56,687 bases of DNA from an uncultured Pseudanabaenaceae cyanobacterium (lineage in GTDB: Bacteria; Cyanobacteriota; Cyanobacteriia; PCC-9006; JAAUQQ01). Positions 35,666-45,189 of the stretch are shown here, one piece after another. The stretch covers positions 1 to 56,687 of the forward strand of contig CALLAT010000015.1 in assembly GCA_938002085.1 (NCBI GenBank). Reading direction: 5' to 3'. Under the pieces are notes generated by a model. It was not told the origin of the DNA. It searched no databases and was given only the letters and a program-made list of their open reading frames with translations. The stretch's first letter is position 1, and every line of letters starts with the position of its first letter. A program made the position numbers and the translations under genes.

Positions 35666-36445
35666 ATGAAGTATTTCAAGGTACTGGGGCGATTTTGGGG
35701 GGCGGCGATCGCAGCTGAGATGGAATATCGTCTCAACTTCCTGCTCGCAGCCATGGGCAGTCTAGGCAACTTTGGCGGCAACCTTTTCAGCCTGTACCTC
35801 TTTTATCGCACGGGCTACAGCTTTGATGGCTGGCCCTGGGAAGCAGCTCTCCTTGTGGTGGGCATCTTTACCCTGCTGGAAGGGTTTTCAGCCACGATTC
35901 TGTCCCCGAACCTCAACCGCATCGTCACCCATGTCCAGGAGGGCACCCTGGATTTTGTGCTGCTCAAGCCCATTAGCTCCCAGTTTTGGCTCTCTACCCG
36001 CAGCTTTTCTCTCTGGGGTCTACCAGACTTTTTGCTGGGGGGGTTATTGATTGCCTATGGGGGCAACAAGCTGAACTTGCCGCTCACAGCTTATTTGTTG
36101 GCATTGCCAACATTCGTCTTTAGCTTCCTGATTCTCTATAGCCTCTGGTTTGTGCTGGGAGCCACCAGCATTTGGTTCGTCAAGGTCTACAACGTCACGG
36201 AAGTCCTACGAGGCCTCGTTTCTGCCGGGCGGTTCCCCATGGTGGCCTACCCCACGGCTTACCGATTCTTCTTCACCTTCATCGTCCCAGTGGCTTTCCT
36301 GACCACCGTGCCCGCTCAAACCCTACGGGGTGAAGTCAGCAGCACTTGGCTCATGGCAGCAGGCCTACTGGCCGCAGTGCTACTAGTGGCAGCCAATCAG
36401 TTCTGGCGCTTTGCACTACGCTTCTACACCAGCGCTTCCAGCTAA
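35666..36445 (+). CDS. ABC-2 family transporter permease
   Basis: A 259-residue protein with six membrane helices of the ABC-2/DUF990 type. Typical segments are [37 protein letters not shown] and [13 protein letters not shown]. Such permeases pair with a separate ATPase in export of drugs, lipids or polysaccharide; the ATPase gene is not in the window. The gene starts at 35666, divergent from pdxA, and ends before a strong terminator. Confidence 0.9.
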   Translation: MKYFKVLGRFWGAAIAAEMEYRLNFLLAAMGSLGNFGGNLFSLYLFYRTGYSFDGWPWEAALLVVGIFTLLEGFSATILSPNLNRIVTHVQEGTLDFVLLKPISSQFWLSTRSFSLWGLPDFLLGGLLIAYGGNKLNLPLTAYLLALPTFVFSFLILYSLWFVLGATSIWFVKVYNVTEVLRGLVSAGRFPMVAYPTAYRFFFTFIVPVAFLTTVPAQTLRGEVSSTWLMAAGLLAAVLLVAANQFWRFALRFYTSASS

Positions 36446-36458
36446 CTGACCCAACTGC

Positions 36459-36493
36459 AAAACCCCGGTGTCTCAAAGACACCGGGGTTTTTA
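36459..36493 (+). terminator. Terminator of the ABC-2 permease gene
   Basis: A 15-bp stem (AAAACCCCGGTGTCT and its complement) with a 3-nt loop, followed by T residues. It also lies just past the end of the convergent TpsB gene, so it may work both ways. Confidence 0.9.
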
Positions 36494-36512
36494 TGCGACA
36501 ATCTGCCGCAAT

Positions 36513-38642
36513 TTAGAACGGGTTGTAATTCACCGAGAAGTAAATTCCATTCTCCTGCCAGGTATCATCCTCATTCTCCACATCAACTAACGGGAACCCC
36601 CAATCCACGCGAGCCGAGAAGTTATTGCCCTGACGCCAAATAAAGCCTAAGCCCGTACCCACCAGAGTCTTCTCTTCGGGCTGGTTGTCGCCATCTTTAT
36701 TCCAGCCATGGCCTAAATCTAAGAACGGAGCCACCTGCAACGTCGCCTCCCATGCAGGAATCCGAGCTACAGGAAGACGAACTTCCGCTGACATTAGCAA
36801 GCCATTATCCGTCAGCAATACATCCTGGCGATAGCCGCGCACGCTGCTTTGGCCACCAATGCCGAACTGCTCTAGGGGAACCAAGGTGCGATCGGCAAAC
36901 TGCAGGTCACCGCGCACCAAAGCCAGCGTGTCGGGTGCTAGCAAACGCACCCACTGGCCTTGACCGCGCCAAGTAAAGAAATTGCTATCTGGTCCACCAT
37001 CGGAGCTTTGGTTCGAGTCAAACCAATTGGTACCTAGGCTCAACTGGGAACGAGCCGCCAAAACTTGATTGCTACTGCGCTTGTTCCACTCTTGGAAGAA
37101 ACGCAGAGCTGAGATTTTGGTCTCACCATCTTCGTTGGCACCGGGAGACAGCGGGAAGCCACCGATATCAGCAAAGCCCAGCTTTGTGCTGCTTTCCTGG
37201 CGGGAGAAAGTCAAACCGAGCGCTAATTCTTCGCTCGCCGTTTGGTAGACGGGCTGACGATAGGTACCTTCGTAGTAAATCGACTTCGCCGCAATTTCGA
37301 GTGGACTAAAGGGCTCCTCGATCACCTCACTGCGCGTCCTGCCATAGGCGAAGCGCAAAGTACCATTGCTCGCATTGAGGGGCACGGTATAGCCCAGGTC
37401 TAGGGCATTGCTACCGTCTGTATTGCTATAGGCCAGGTTGAGAGCATCGCCGTAGCCCAATAGGTTGGCGTGGTTGAGGGAGACTTTGCGGCGGAAGCTG
37501 CCGACACTGGGCGATCGCGCATTATCGAGTGAAACCGTCGCTGTAAAGGGGTCCGTTTCAGTAACCTTCACATCCAGCAGACTTGTGCCCGGCTGAATGC
37601 CCGCCTGCAAATCGGCAGAGATACTGCCCAGCAGCGGATCGAGCTGCAACAACTTCAACCCTTCCAACAAGTTCTGCACATTCAGGGGTTCAGCCCCAGC
37701 CCGCTCCAATCGGCTGCGTACATAGCTCGGCTTCAAGCGCTGGTTACCGGTGAGGCGGACATCCTCCAGCTTGCCCTCCAAAACCTGAATCTTGACGAGA
37801 CCACCTTCCAAAGTCTGGGGTGGAATAAAAGCACCAGAGGTCACATAGCCGTTATCCACATAAAGCTGGGTTACCGCAGAGCGGGCCTGGAGCAACTGGC
37901 TAAAGGAAACATCCCCAGTGAATTCTTCAGTGACCTCAGCAAGCTTCTCTGCATCAAAGACAGTGCTGCCTTCAACGGTGTAGCCCGTGACGTTGATTGT
38001 GGCAGGACCATCGACATCTTCATTACCAGGCTGCGCAGGAGCAGGTGTAGGCAAGATTTCACTCGCCGGGGGCAACTCAGGCAGAGGCTCATCCGGCAGC
38101 TTTTCTTCGGGACGAGGATCTCGGCCAATACCTGTATCAGGCGATGGCGGTGGAGTAGGATTCACGAAGTCCGGCTGATCGTCATTGCCAGTCGGCAAAG
38201 GCACAGGCAACGGCGGGGTCCCTGGCGGCAATTGCGGGACGGACTGAGCCACCACCACGGCATCGGCAAGCTGGTCCACACTCCTCAAAGCCTCTACAGC
38301 TAGCGGCTCAGCTAGCTCATCTTCGCTCTTCAAAAGAATCTCATCTTCAGAACGAACCAGAGTCTCCACCTTAGGCTGAACCTCTAAGGATGGAGCCTCT
38401 AAGACAGGAGATAGTTCTGGTGCAGCCAACTCCGGCGGAGGCACCACAGCCACTAGACTCTCCAAGGGAAACACGTCTGAAGCTGAGTGGCCTAAATCAT
38501 CAATTGCAGCTGGGGTAGCAGCGTCAAGACCACTCGCAGCTGGGGGAAGCTCCATGGCCAGAACTAAGCTGGGACTGCTGGCCAGCAAAACACCAGTCAT
38601 CAAGGTGAGGAGGGCGTCGCCAGAGATAGAAGAGTAGCGCAT
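36513..38642 (-). CDS. TpsB-type two-partner secretion outer-membrane transporter
   Basis: A 709-residue ShlB/FhaC-like protein. Signal peptide (1-29, cut near VLAM), then an unusually long acidic, Pro-rich segment (30-210), then a POTRA domain (215-290: INVTGYTVEGSTVFDAEKLAEV). A hinge follows (LEDVRLTGNQRLKPSYVRSRLERAG) and a 16-strand barrel to the C-terminal Phe. The LRGY-like motif reads SSVRGYRQDVL. TpsB proteins thread a large beta-helical partner out of the cell. No TpsA gene is in the window, as happens often in cyanobacteria. It is not BamA, which has several POTRA domains. Confidence 0.92.
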   Translation of the reverse strand: MRYSSISGDALLTLMTGVLLASSPSLVLAMELPPAASGLDAATPAAIDDLGHSASDVFPLESLVAVVPPPELAAPELSPVLEAPSLEVQPKVETLVRSEDEILLKSEDELAEPLAVEALRSVDQLADAVVVAQSVPQLPPGTPPLPVPLPTGNDDQPDFVNPTPPPSPDTGIGRDPRPEEKLPDEPLPELPPASEILPTPAPAQPGNEDVDGPATINVTGYTVEGSTVFDAEKLAEVTEEFTGDVSFSQLLQARSAVTQLYVDNGYVTSGAFIPPQTLEGGLVKIQVLEGKLEDVRLTGNQRLKPSYVRSRLERAGAEPLNVQNLLEGLKLLQLDPLLGSISADLQAGIQPGTSLLDVKVTETDPFTATVSLDNARSPSVGSFRRKVSLNHANLLGYGDALNLAYSNTDGSNALDLGYTVPLNASNGTLRFAYGRTRSEVIEEPFSPLEIAAKSIYYEGTYRQPVYQTASEELALGLTFSRQESSTKLGFADIGGFPLSPGANEDGETKISALRFFQEWNKRSSNQVLAARSQLSLGTNWFDSNQSSDGGPDSNFFTWRGQGQWVRLLAPDTLALVRGDLQFADRTLVPLEQFGIGGQSSVRGYRQDVLLTDNGLLMSAEVRLPVARIPAWEATLQVAPFLDLGHGWNKDGDNQPEEKTLVGTGLGFIWRQGNNFSARVDWGFPLVDVENEDDTWQENGIYFSVNYNPF

Positions 38643-39074
38643 GGTTTATCCTAAAACAGAGGTCCCAACCAGAAATATCTGAGACCGATCAGCAACGGGG
38701 GAGATGCCAGAGGTTCAACAAGGAGAGGACATAGACTGTCCAGAATCTCGCCTTAGAGCACCACTCAAGCGATGTAGAAGCGACTAAGCTCGCCAATGTA
38801 ATCGTTTAACTCGCCTTTAGAGTGCCCAACCTATAGAGAATAATCGAAATACAGAAGGCTTTGAAGCGACTGATTTCTCAATCCCCTGGAAAGCTATTCA
38901 GCATTTCCAGTCCCAGGCTTAATGACAACATCTATGCGGTAGAAAGACCTTAGGGTAAAGGCTCCGACTTCCTAACAGGAAGAGTTTTCACTGAAGAAAC
39001 AATAACAGTCCATCGAGGACCAAGGACTAGAGCTTAAGAGCAGATTAAGGCCTGGCTGAAGCCGCTAGGTGTAT
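38643..39074. other. Gap between TpsB and glycosyltransferase genes
   Basis: About 430 bp that should hold the TpsB promoter and the end of the glycosyltransferase operon. No gene or terminator-grade hairpin was identified. Confidence 0.4.
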
Positions 39075-40013
39075 TTAATGGAGCGCCCAACGCTCGCGCA
39101 ATACCACTGGCGACAGCAATAACCCCAAGGCAATCTTGGCCAGAGTAATGGCCATGAGACGCGATCGCTGCCAAAGGATCTGCGGTCCGTGGAACCAAAC
39201 CAAGAGTAAGTAGCGCAAGCTCTGCAGATACTGCCGTCGCGTTTGCCCCAAACTCAAGGAACGGAAGGTGAGGTACTGGTAGAGGTTCGTCAAGCTAGAA
39301 CGACGATGGGGGGCAAGGCGTTGGGGCGATCGCGCCATCGCTGCTTCCACCACTCGCCGCAGATTATGCTCTTGACGAGAGAGATTGCTAGAGATCGACC
39401 CCGGCATCACCCGATAAAGAATTTGAGCCTTGGGCACGAGGGCAAATTCTCCAGCCTCGGCCAAGCGCAACCACAGCTCCCAATCATGCACCGAGGCCAA
39501 GTCGGGATCAAAGACACCCACCTGCTCAATGGCAGAACGGCGCACCATTAAATTGGAACCGTTCTCAATGAAATTCTGCTGAAACAATGCGGCATAGACA
39601 TCGCCCTGATGTTTCACTCGACCACCGGGATAGAGCGGCTGGCCATCCACATCAATGTAGTCAGTCCAGCTATAGACCACGCTGACCTGGGAATTAGCGG
39701 CCAGGGCAGCCACTTGGTCCGCTAATTTTTCTGGGGTCCAGAGATCATCCGCATCCAAAAATGTAATCAGTGCTCCCTGGGAAGCCTCAATGCCATGGTT
39801 ACGCGCAGCGGCAGCTCCGCTGTTAACCTGAGTCAGCAAGTGGATTCGGCCATCGGATTGGGCCTCAACCAGGGCTGCGGTGCCATCACTGGAGCCATCA
39901 TCTACCACCCAAACCTCAAAGTCTTGATAGGTTTGACCTAGGACGGATTCAAGGGTGCAGAGGAGGGTGTCTGCGGCGTTGTAGGCCGGGATGATGATGG
40001 AGACAGTGGCCAT
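39075..40013 (-). CDS. Family 2 glycosyltransferase
   Basis: A 312-residue GT-A fold enzyme from the ATG in MATVSIIIPAYNAAD. The frame is open 86 codons upstream but inside the preceding gene, without protein-like sequence. It has the nucleotide site VVDDGSSDGTAAL and the DxD-type motif FLDADDLWTPEKL. The acceptor-side segments include LASVHDWELWLRLAEAGEFAL. The C-terminal hydrophobic stretch (MAITLAKIALGLLLSPVVL) may dock to membrane. The gene overlaps the upstream glycosyltransferase gene by 76 bp in another frame, so the two are likely translated together. Confidence 0.9.
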   Translation of the reverse strand: MATVSIIIPAYNAADTLLCTLESVLGQTYQDFEVWVVDDGSSDGTAALVEAQSDGRIHLLTQVNSGAAAARNHGIEASQGALITFLDADDLWTPEKLADQVAALAANSQVSVVYSWTDYIDVDGQPLYPGGRVKHQGDVYAALFQQNFIENGSNLMVRRSAIEQVGVFDPDLASVHDWELWLRLAEAGEFALVPKAQILYRVMPGSISSNLSRQEHNLRRVVEAAMARSPQRLAPHRRSSLTNLYQYLTFRSLSLGQTRRQYLQSLRYLLLVWFHGPQILWQRSRLMAITLAKIALGLLLSPVVLRERWALH

Positions 40014-41032
40014 AGCTTCAGTAGAAAATGGGTCAAGGAACGAGCACGCTGGTAGTTGAGCCAGGTTCCCGCTCGGGGAGCCACAGCTAGAAGGGGACTC
40101 AACATCCCTCCGAAGTAAAAGCAAAACAAGAACGTCAAATTGAGATTGCTGCGCAGACCGGGACCATGCTGCCAAAGCCGCATGATCATGCGCCGCAATC
40201 CCCCCACAAAAGTACGGAGGGCGATCTCCCAACGGCGCAGACCCCGGGCATTGATGAAGCGTAGCTGGCAAATCGCCATGCCAATGCCATAGGCCAGGGG
40301 CAATAAATAGGCTCGCTCAAGACGGCCAGCTGGAATGGCATGGTGTATCACCATGCCAGGGTTATAGGCAATGCCATGGCCTGCCCGGTGCAGATAAAGC
40401 AGTGCCGCATAATCAGAACCACTGATCAAGATATCGGCCGTGCGGCCCACCACAGACATTGACTCTGGGACAGCCTCAAGCCAACGCTGACGGTTGACCA
40501 CCATGCCTGCACCGGGGGGAAGTTGAAGGTGCTCTGGATCGAAGGGGTGCTCGTTATCCCCATGGTCACGGATGGCTAGGAAGGCTTCAATTTCCTCAAA
40601 ATCCTTCGGGGGCTCCACCTCGTAGACTGCCTTAATGCGACTGCCAAATGCCCCTAAATCAGGGTTCGCTGCTGCAAAAGTCAGGGCTGAAGCCACCCAT
40701 TGGGGCTCGGTCAAATTGTCATCATCGATGAAACCGACCCAGTCCCCCTCGGCTTGGGCGATCGCGGTCTGGCGGGCATAGGCTAAACCGGCCTGGGGTT
40801 CAAAACAATAGCGGAGCGGCACGCGATCGCCCCACAATCCCTTGGCCCAATCCACCTGAAGCTGGGTCACAACCACCGCAGTATCATCACTGCTGTTGTT
40901 ATCCACCACCAGGATTTCCCAAGTATTAGCCTCGGCCCAGGCTCCCGTTAGCTCCTGAGCTTGGAGATGCTCCAAGACTTTGGCCAAGCGAGGCGCACCA
41001 TTGAAAGTGGGAATGGCAATCGTCAGTTTCAT
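39938..41032 (-). CDS. HpsE-like family 2 glycosyltransferase, copy 2
   Basis: A 364-residue GT-A enzyme that starts MKLTIAIPTFNGAPRLAK. Motifs: VVDNNSSDDTAV (nucleotide site), FIDDDNLTEPQWV (DDD metal motif), LQLPPGAGMVVNRQRWLE and HHAIPAGRLERAYL. It resembles HpsE, which in filamentous cyanobacteria is needed for the hormogonium polysaccharide. The next upstream gene is a clear paralog. The C-terminal 25 residues overlap the following gene's start in another frame. Confidence 0.88.
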   Translation of the reverse strand: MKLTIAIPTFNGAPRLAKVLEHLQAQELTGAWAEANTWEILVVDNNSSDDTAVVVTQLQVDWAKGLWGDRVPLRYCFEPQAGLAYARQTAIAQAEGDWVGFIDDDNLTEPQWVASALTFAAANPDLGAFGSRIKAVYEVEPPKDFEEIEAFLAIRDHGDNEHPFDPEHLQLPPGAGMVVNRQRWLEAVPESMSVVGRTADILISGSDYAALLYLHRAGHGIAYNPGMVIHHAIPAGRLERAYLLPLAYGIGMAICQLRFINARGLRRWEIALRTFVGGLRRMIMRLWQHGPGLRSNLNLTFLFCFYFGGMLSPLLAVAPRAGTWLNYQRARSLTHFLLKLWPLSPSSSRPTTPQTPSSAPLNPS

Positions 41033-41187
41033 AAGCGTTATTCGTCCACAACAGACTGTCCGAAAGCAGTCACAACACAGTTCAATCTCAAGAGGCCTGC
41101 GATTCCATCGCTGCCTGCCGTGGGTGGCTGAGACAGGAGAGAAGTCTCAAGCGAGACTCATCAAGGCTGGTCCCCCAACGGCCCCAT

Positions 41188-42213
41188 TCAAGTCCGCCCC
41201 ATGCGCCAAAAATACAGAGGACTGCGCAGGGAGTAGAGAATCAAGGTCAGCTGACATTGAGCCGTTAAGTTCTCGCGTAGCCGAAAACCATGACGCAATA
41301 GCAAACCCACGGCCTTACGCAAATCATTCAAGGCATAGACCGGCAAGGCAAAAGGCCTCAGCCAGGGAGAGAGCCCCTGCATCCGCGTCACATAGCGACT
41401 CAAGCCAATCCCTTGAAAAAACGGAATTAAATAGCTACGCTCCAAACGCCAATGGGGAATGCGATGCCACAAGCACATCGCTGGGTTGTACCAAATCTCC
41501 CAGCCGGACCGCAGCAGATAGGTTAGGGCTTCGGTATCTTCCCCGGTCAACATGCTGTCTTGGTTGCGCCCCCGCAACATGCAGGTCTCCGGCATACTCT
41601 CCAGCCAGGCTTCTCGCCGCACCACCAGCCCAGCCGAAGGCGGCAACATTCGCTTCATCGAGTCATAACGCAGCGGCTCTGTACCCCGCTCCACAATGGC
41701 CAAGAATGGCAAAAGTGGCTCCAAGTCTGCTGAAGGCTCTACCTCATAATCGCCATGGATCTGGCTACCAAAGGCACCAGCATTGGGATACGCCTGGGCA
41801 AAGCGATAGGCTTCGTAAACCCAATCAGTTGCGGGTAAATTATCATCATCCAAAAAGCCAATTAGCCCAGCCTTCGCCTCGTGTACTCCTAGCTCGCGAG
41901 CATAGGAAGCCCCCTGCTGAGCTTCAAAGCAATAGCGCAGGGGATAGGCCTCAGGCCAGTTTTTCTGAGCTTGTCGAATCACCGCTGCGGTCTCATCACT
42001 GCTGTTGTTGTCCACCACCAGAATTTCCCAGCGGAGCAATGGCTCTGTGGCGCCATCCGCAACATCATGCGGTCGAAAATCACAGCATTGCTTCAATCGT
42101 TCGAACAGATCAGGCAAGCGCGATGCACCGTTATAGGTGCAAATCACAATGGAAAAATCCAGCGACAGCTGAGGTGTCAGCGTAGGCGTGAGAACAGAAG
42201 CAGTAAGGGCCAT
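41188..42213 (-). CDS. HpsE-like family 2 glycosyltransferase, copy 1
   Basis: A 341-residue enzyme from the ATG in MALTASVLTPTLT; the frame extends 28 codons upstream without support. Motifs parallel the next gene: ICTYNGASRLPDL, VVDNNSSDETAAV, FLDDDNLPATDWV, LPPSAGLVVRREAWLE and HRIPHWRLERSYLIP. The pair probably arose by duplication and diverged. In the tandem with the two downstream glycosyltransferases it suggests a small polysaccharide operon, a plausible surface-slime or hormogonium role by inference. Confidence 0.88.
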   Translation of the reverse strand: MALTASVLTPTLTPQLSLDFSIVICTYNGASRLPDLFERLKQCCDFRPHDVADGATEPLLRWEILVVDNNSSDETAAVIRQAQKNWPEAYPLRYCFEAQQGASYARELGVHEAKAGLIGFLDDDNLPATDWVYEAYRFAQAYPNAGAFGSQIHGDYEVEPSADLEPLLPFLAIVERGTEPLRYDSMKRMLPPSAGLVVRREAWLESMPETCMLRGRNQDSMLTGEDTEALTYLLRSGWEIWYNPAMCLWHRIPHWRLERSYLIPFFQGIGLSRYVTRMQGLSPWLRPFALPVYALNDLRKAVGLLLRHGFRLRENLTAQCQLTLILYSLRSPLYFWRMGRT

Positions 42214-42580
42214 GACCAATGATGCGAGGTAGCTGAGTTGAGCAAGCTGATTCCCCGCAAATCTGCGTTTTGGAATCAACCTTAGAAATAAATGCACTCA
42301 CACAAAAGCAGGCGGCAAAAAGCTTTGGCGATGGCCCTAGAATGCCCAGCATCTCACCTAAGACAGACAAGCAAATTACAATCCGCTAGAAAATAAAATC
42401 CTCTCCCTGCAATGTTTTCAGCCCCCCTCGACCTCAGGAAACATTGCGATGGAGGTTGCCCACCCATCCCTTCAGCGTTCCAAAACTGCCAGCCCCATTC
42501 CCCCCAACAACAAAGCGCCTGGCTTAAATCAGCCAAGCGCTCAAAACTCAATTTTTTGCCCTCACGAGCTCCCAAATAGC
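42214..42580. other. Gap between glycosyltransferases and ferredoxin gene
   Basis: About 370 bp between genes on the same strand. It should contain the promoter of the glycosyltransferase set. No gene was recognised. Confidence 0.4.
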
Positions 42581-42805
42581 TTAAGGCGTCTTTTGTAAAT
42601 CAGGCCGCTCCTCTGGCAAGATTGCTCCCTCTACTGGGCAAACCTGAAGACAAATCCCGCAGTCAATACAAGTCGAGAAATCAATCCAATACCAATTGGT
42701 TCCCTTCTTATTCTTACCAGGTCCCTCATCAATACAGGCGACTGGGCAAGCATCTACGCAATCCGCTACCCCTTCACAAACATCCGTCACAATTGAAAAG
42801 GCCAC
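42581..42805 (-). CDS. Bacterial-type ferredoxin with two Fe-S cluster motifs
   Basis: A 74-residue soluble electron carrier. The N-terminal Cys set is C10, C16, C20 and C24 in VCEGVADCVDACPVAC; the C-terminal one is CIDCGICLQVCP (C46, C49, C52, C56). The first set lacks the canonical CxxC start, so it may be an unusual 4Fe-4S or a 3Fe-4S site; the second is a classic 4Fe-4S. It follows hisZ on the same strand at 96 bp. Electron partners are not known. Confidence 0.9.
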   Translation of the reverse strand: MAFSIVTDVCEGVADCVDACPVACIDEGPGKNKKGTNWYWIDFSTCIDCGICLQVCPVEGAILPEERPDLQKTP

Positions 42806-42901
42806 AGTTCATTCCCCCTAATAAGGTCTTCCTCTCGGTAATCAATCTATCGCAGTCTTATCGGTTGAGTCTCATAGGCGCTTGAAATCTATCGCTCCCC
42901 C

Positions 42902-44122
42902 TCACTCGGCCAGAGACTCTTCATCTGGGGCCTGTCCTGCCGTAATCCAAGCAATTTTAGCGATCGCGCGATCGCGAGCATAGGTCTTCACCGCATCACC
43001 ATCCGAGCCAGCTTCCAAATACAGCTCCACGCGTTGGTCCTGACTGCGCAGCTGCTCTCCGTGATCCAACGCGAATTGCTGGTCAGCCTCAGTCAGGGGA
43101 ACCACTAACCAATCCACGGCACCTGTGGACTGGGGCAACGTCCCTGTGAATTGCAAAGCCTGCTGAAGCTGCTCGATTTCAAAGCTAAAGCCAATGCCTG
43201 GAGAAGTCTTCTGCTGGGGGTCATAGAGGCCCAGCAACTGATCGTAGCGTCCCCCTTGGGCAACCACATCATTGGTGCCCCCAGAGCCACAGGCCACCTC
43301 AAACACAATGCCGGTGTAGTAATCAAATGTCTGCACCAGGCTTAAATCGAGAATCATCGCTGGACCGGCATTGCCCAATCGTGAGGCTAATAACTCTGTT
43401 AGTTGGGACAGGCGCTGGGCGATCGCCTGTTGCCCATCGTTCAAGTCAAACTCCTGGAGCTTTTTCAGCACCTCTTCTGGCTGACCTCGCAGGTCCATCA
43501 GGGCTAGGGCTTGCTCTCTCAGCTCCGGGCTCAGGTCTAAGGTTTCTAACGTAAGACGGTCTAGGTGGGCGATCGCCTTCAGCACTCTGCCACGTAGCTG
43601 CTCAGGGAAAGGCACTAACAACGACTTCGTTAACGCTGCCTGGCCCAGAATAATCGTGCAAGGGCTAGGGCCATCCAAAGCCGCCAACCCCAAAGCATCC
43701 AAACAGCCACTCACCAACAGCAGGGTTTCAGCATCTGCCATGACCGAACCTGCTCCGAGCAGTTCTACCCCAGCTTGATAGCTCTCTTGCTCCTGCTGGC
43801 GGCGAAACACATTCGCCAAATAGAACAAACGCAACGGCCTAGGAGCCTTCGCTAGGCGAGTCACCGCAGCCCGAGCAATGGAAGCCGTTAGCTCGGGGCG
43901 CAGGCCCAACTCACTCTCGTCATCAGAAAGGACCTGCAACAAGCTGCGGCGCTGGACAGCACCACCTGCCATCAGCGTATCCAACCGCTCCAACGTGGAT
44001 GTGACGATGCGCTGATAGCCCCAATGCTCAAAGACTGAGCGCAGACGCGACTCAATCCATTGCTGCTGAGCAACCTCGACGGGCAATAAATCCCTTGCGC
44101 CCAAGGGGGGCTGATAGACCAT
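42902..44122 (-). CDS. hisZ: ATP phosphoribosyltransferase regulatory subunit
   Basis: A 406-residue HisRS-like protein without the tRNA anticodon domain. It begins MVYQPPLGARDLLPVEVAQQ and has the class II motifs LGLRPELTASIARAAV and LFYLANVFRRQQEQE, and VFEVACGSGGTNDVVAQGGRYDQL in pieces. With a short HisG it forms the first enzyme of histidine synthesis. Its ATG overlaps the stop of the upstream DnaJ-TPR gene as TAATG, so translation is probably coupled. HisS itself is ruled out by the weak histidine-binding segment and the length. Confidence 0.92.
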   Translation of the reverse strand: MVYQPPLGARDLLPVEVAQQQWIESRLRSVFEHWGYQRIVTSTLERLDTLMAGGAVQRRSLLQVLSDDESELGLRPELTASIARAAVTRLAKAPRPLRLFYLANVFRRQQEQESYQAGVELLGAGSVMADAETLLLVSGCLDALGLAALDGPSPCTIILGQAALTKSLLVPFPEQLRGRVLKAIAHLDRLTLETLDLSPELREQALALMDLRGQPEEVLKKLQEFDLNDGQQAIAQRLSQLTELLASRLGNAGPAMILDLSLVQTFDYYTGIVFEVACGSGGTNDVVAQGGRYDQLLGLYDPQQKTSPGIGFSFEIEQLQQALQFTGTLPQSTGAVDWLVVPLTEADQQFALDHGEQLRSQDQRVELYLEAGSDGDAVKTYARDRAIAKIAWITAGQAPDEESLAE

Positions 44123-45189
44123 TACTTTCTTTTACTTTTGCCACCCCCAAAGATACCGCCAAATAGACCGCCACCTCCCTTAGACTTGGAGCCAGGCTTT
44201 GTCCCGGTCTTGGCGCGGCCCTTGGCAGGGGCACCATTATTACCTCCAGCAGGAGCACTGCTTGCCTCACCGCTCAGCTCAATATTGTGTCCCATGGTGG
44301 AGAGCTTACGGCGACCTTCGATCGCACGCAAATCTTTTGGATTAAGCTCTAAAGCCTTGCGAATAGAGACCTTCGCCATGGTGGCCTGGTTTTGCTGCAA
44401 ATAGATCATGCCCATCAGGCTATGGCAACGGCTGTCTTTCGGAGCCGCACGGAGGCCATCACGCAACTCGAGGATGGCCTGAGATAAAGCCTTTTTGCGC
44501 AGATATTCCTCCGCTCGACGCAGATAACCATCAGCCAAGGACATCTGGTGGGCTTGGGTTTGAATGATCGTCGGCTGATTGTCGTTGCCAGGGGGCATGG
44601 GTGGACGGCCCATTCCCGGCGTAGGGGGCTGCCCAGGACGGGGAGCCGCTCCAGCGGTCGGAGCCGCTGCGGGGGGCTTTTTGGCCGCTGCCTTAGGAAT
44701 GGCATTCCCTTTCTGACGCAGGAGATAGACCAGGTTCAACTCACTGAGGGTACCTACCACCTCAACAATCTTATCTAGCTCGTCGAACTGCGTGGAGGCC
44801 AGCTGGGTAACCAACTGCTTATAGGCACCTTCCACATTGGGAGCCTTACCCAATTGTTTCGCCTCTTCTCCCAACCCAGTCGCCAGGGTGTCTTTCTGCT
44901 GCTCAACCTGTTGCCCCTTGAGGCGAGTGAGAATCAGATATTCTTTGCGGTTCTTGTCCTGGGAGAGCATTTCATAGGCTGGATTCACCAACTTAGAAAG
45001 CACCTCAGTCGCCCGCACTTTCTCCTCGGCGCTGCAGCCCACCATACTATCCGGGTGGAGCTTACGAGCAATCTTCAAATACCGCTTCCGCACTTGGGAA
45101 GCATCAGCATTCACCGGCAGGCCAAGGGCAGCGTGGTGGTCTTCAAAGGTGTCGAGGTTGTAGAGGCCTTTTTTAATCTCGAAAGACAT
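44122..45189 (-). CDS. DnaJ-domain protein with TPR region
   Basis: A 355-residue protein. A J-domain at residues 12-80 includes the HPD motif at 45-47 (ARKLHPDSM), so it can stimulate a DnaK ATPase. A Pro/Ala/Gly-rich linker (165-215) leads to TPR-like helices (LRRAEEYLRKKALSQAILEL, then RCHSLMGMIYLQQNQATM). The tail is Gly/Lys-rich. No zinc-finger or client domain of DnaJ proper, so it is a class C J-protein. It is coupled to hisZ by a one-base overlap. Confidence 0.9.
   Translation of the reverse strand: MSFEIKKGLYNLDTFEDHHAALGLPVNADASQVRKRYLKIARKLHPDSMVGCSAEEKVRATEVLSKLVNPAYEMLSQDKNRKEYLILTRLKGQQVEQQKDTLATGLGEEAKQLGKAPNVEGAYKQLVTQLASTQFDELDKIVEVVGTLSELNLVYLLRQKGNAIPKAAAKKPPAAAPTAGAAPRPGQPPTPGMGRPPMPPGNDNQPTIIQTQAHQMSLADGYLRRAEEYLRKKALSQAILELRDGLRAAPKDSRCHSLMGMIYLQQNQATMAKVSIRKALELNPKDLRAIEGRRKLSTMGHNIELSGEASSAPAGGNNGAPAKGRAKTGTKPGSKSKGGGGLFGGIFGGGKSKRK

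Noticed and set aside
40980-42185. 401-codon ORF opposite the HpsE-like genes
   Set aside because: Antisense shadow with low-complexity composition; the minus-strand frames contain complete glycosyltransferase motifs.
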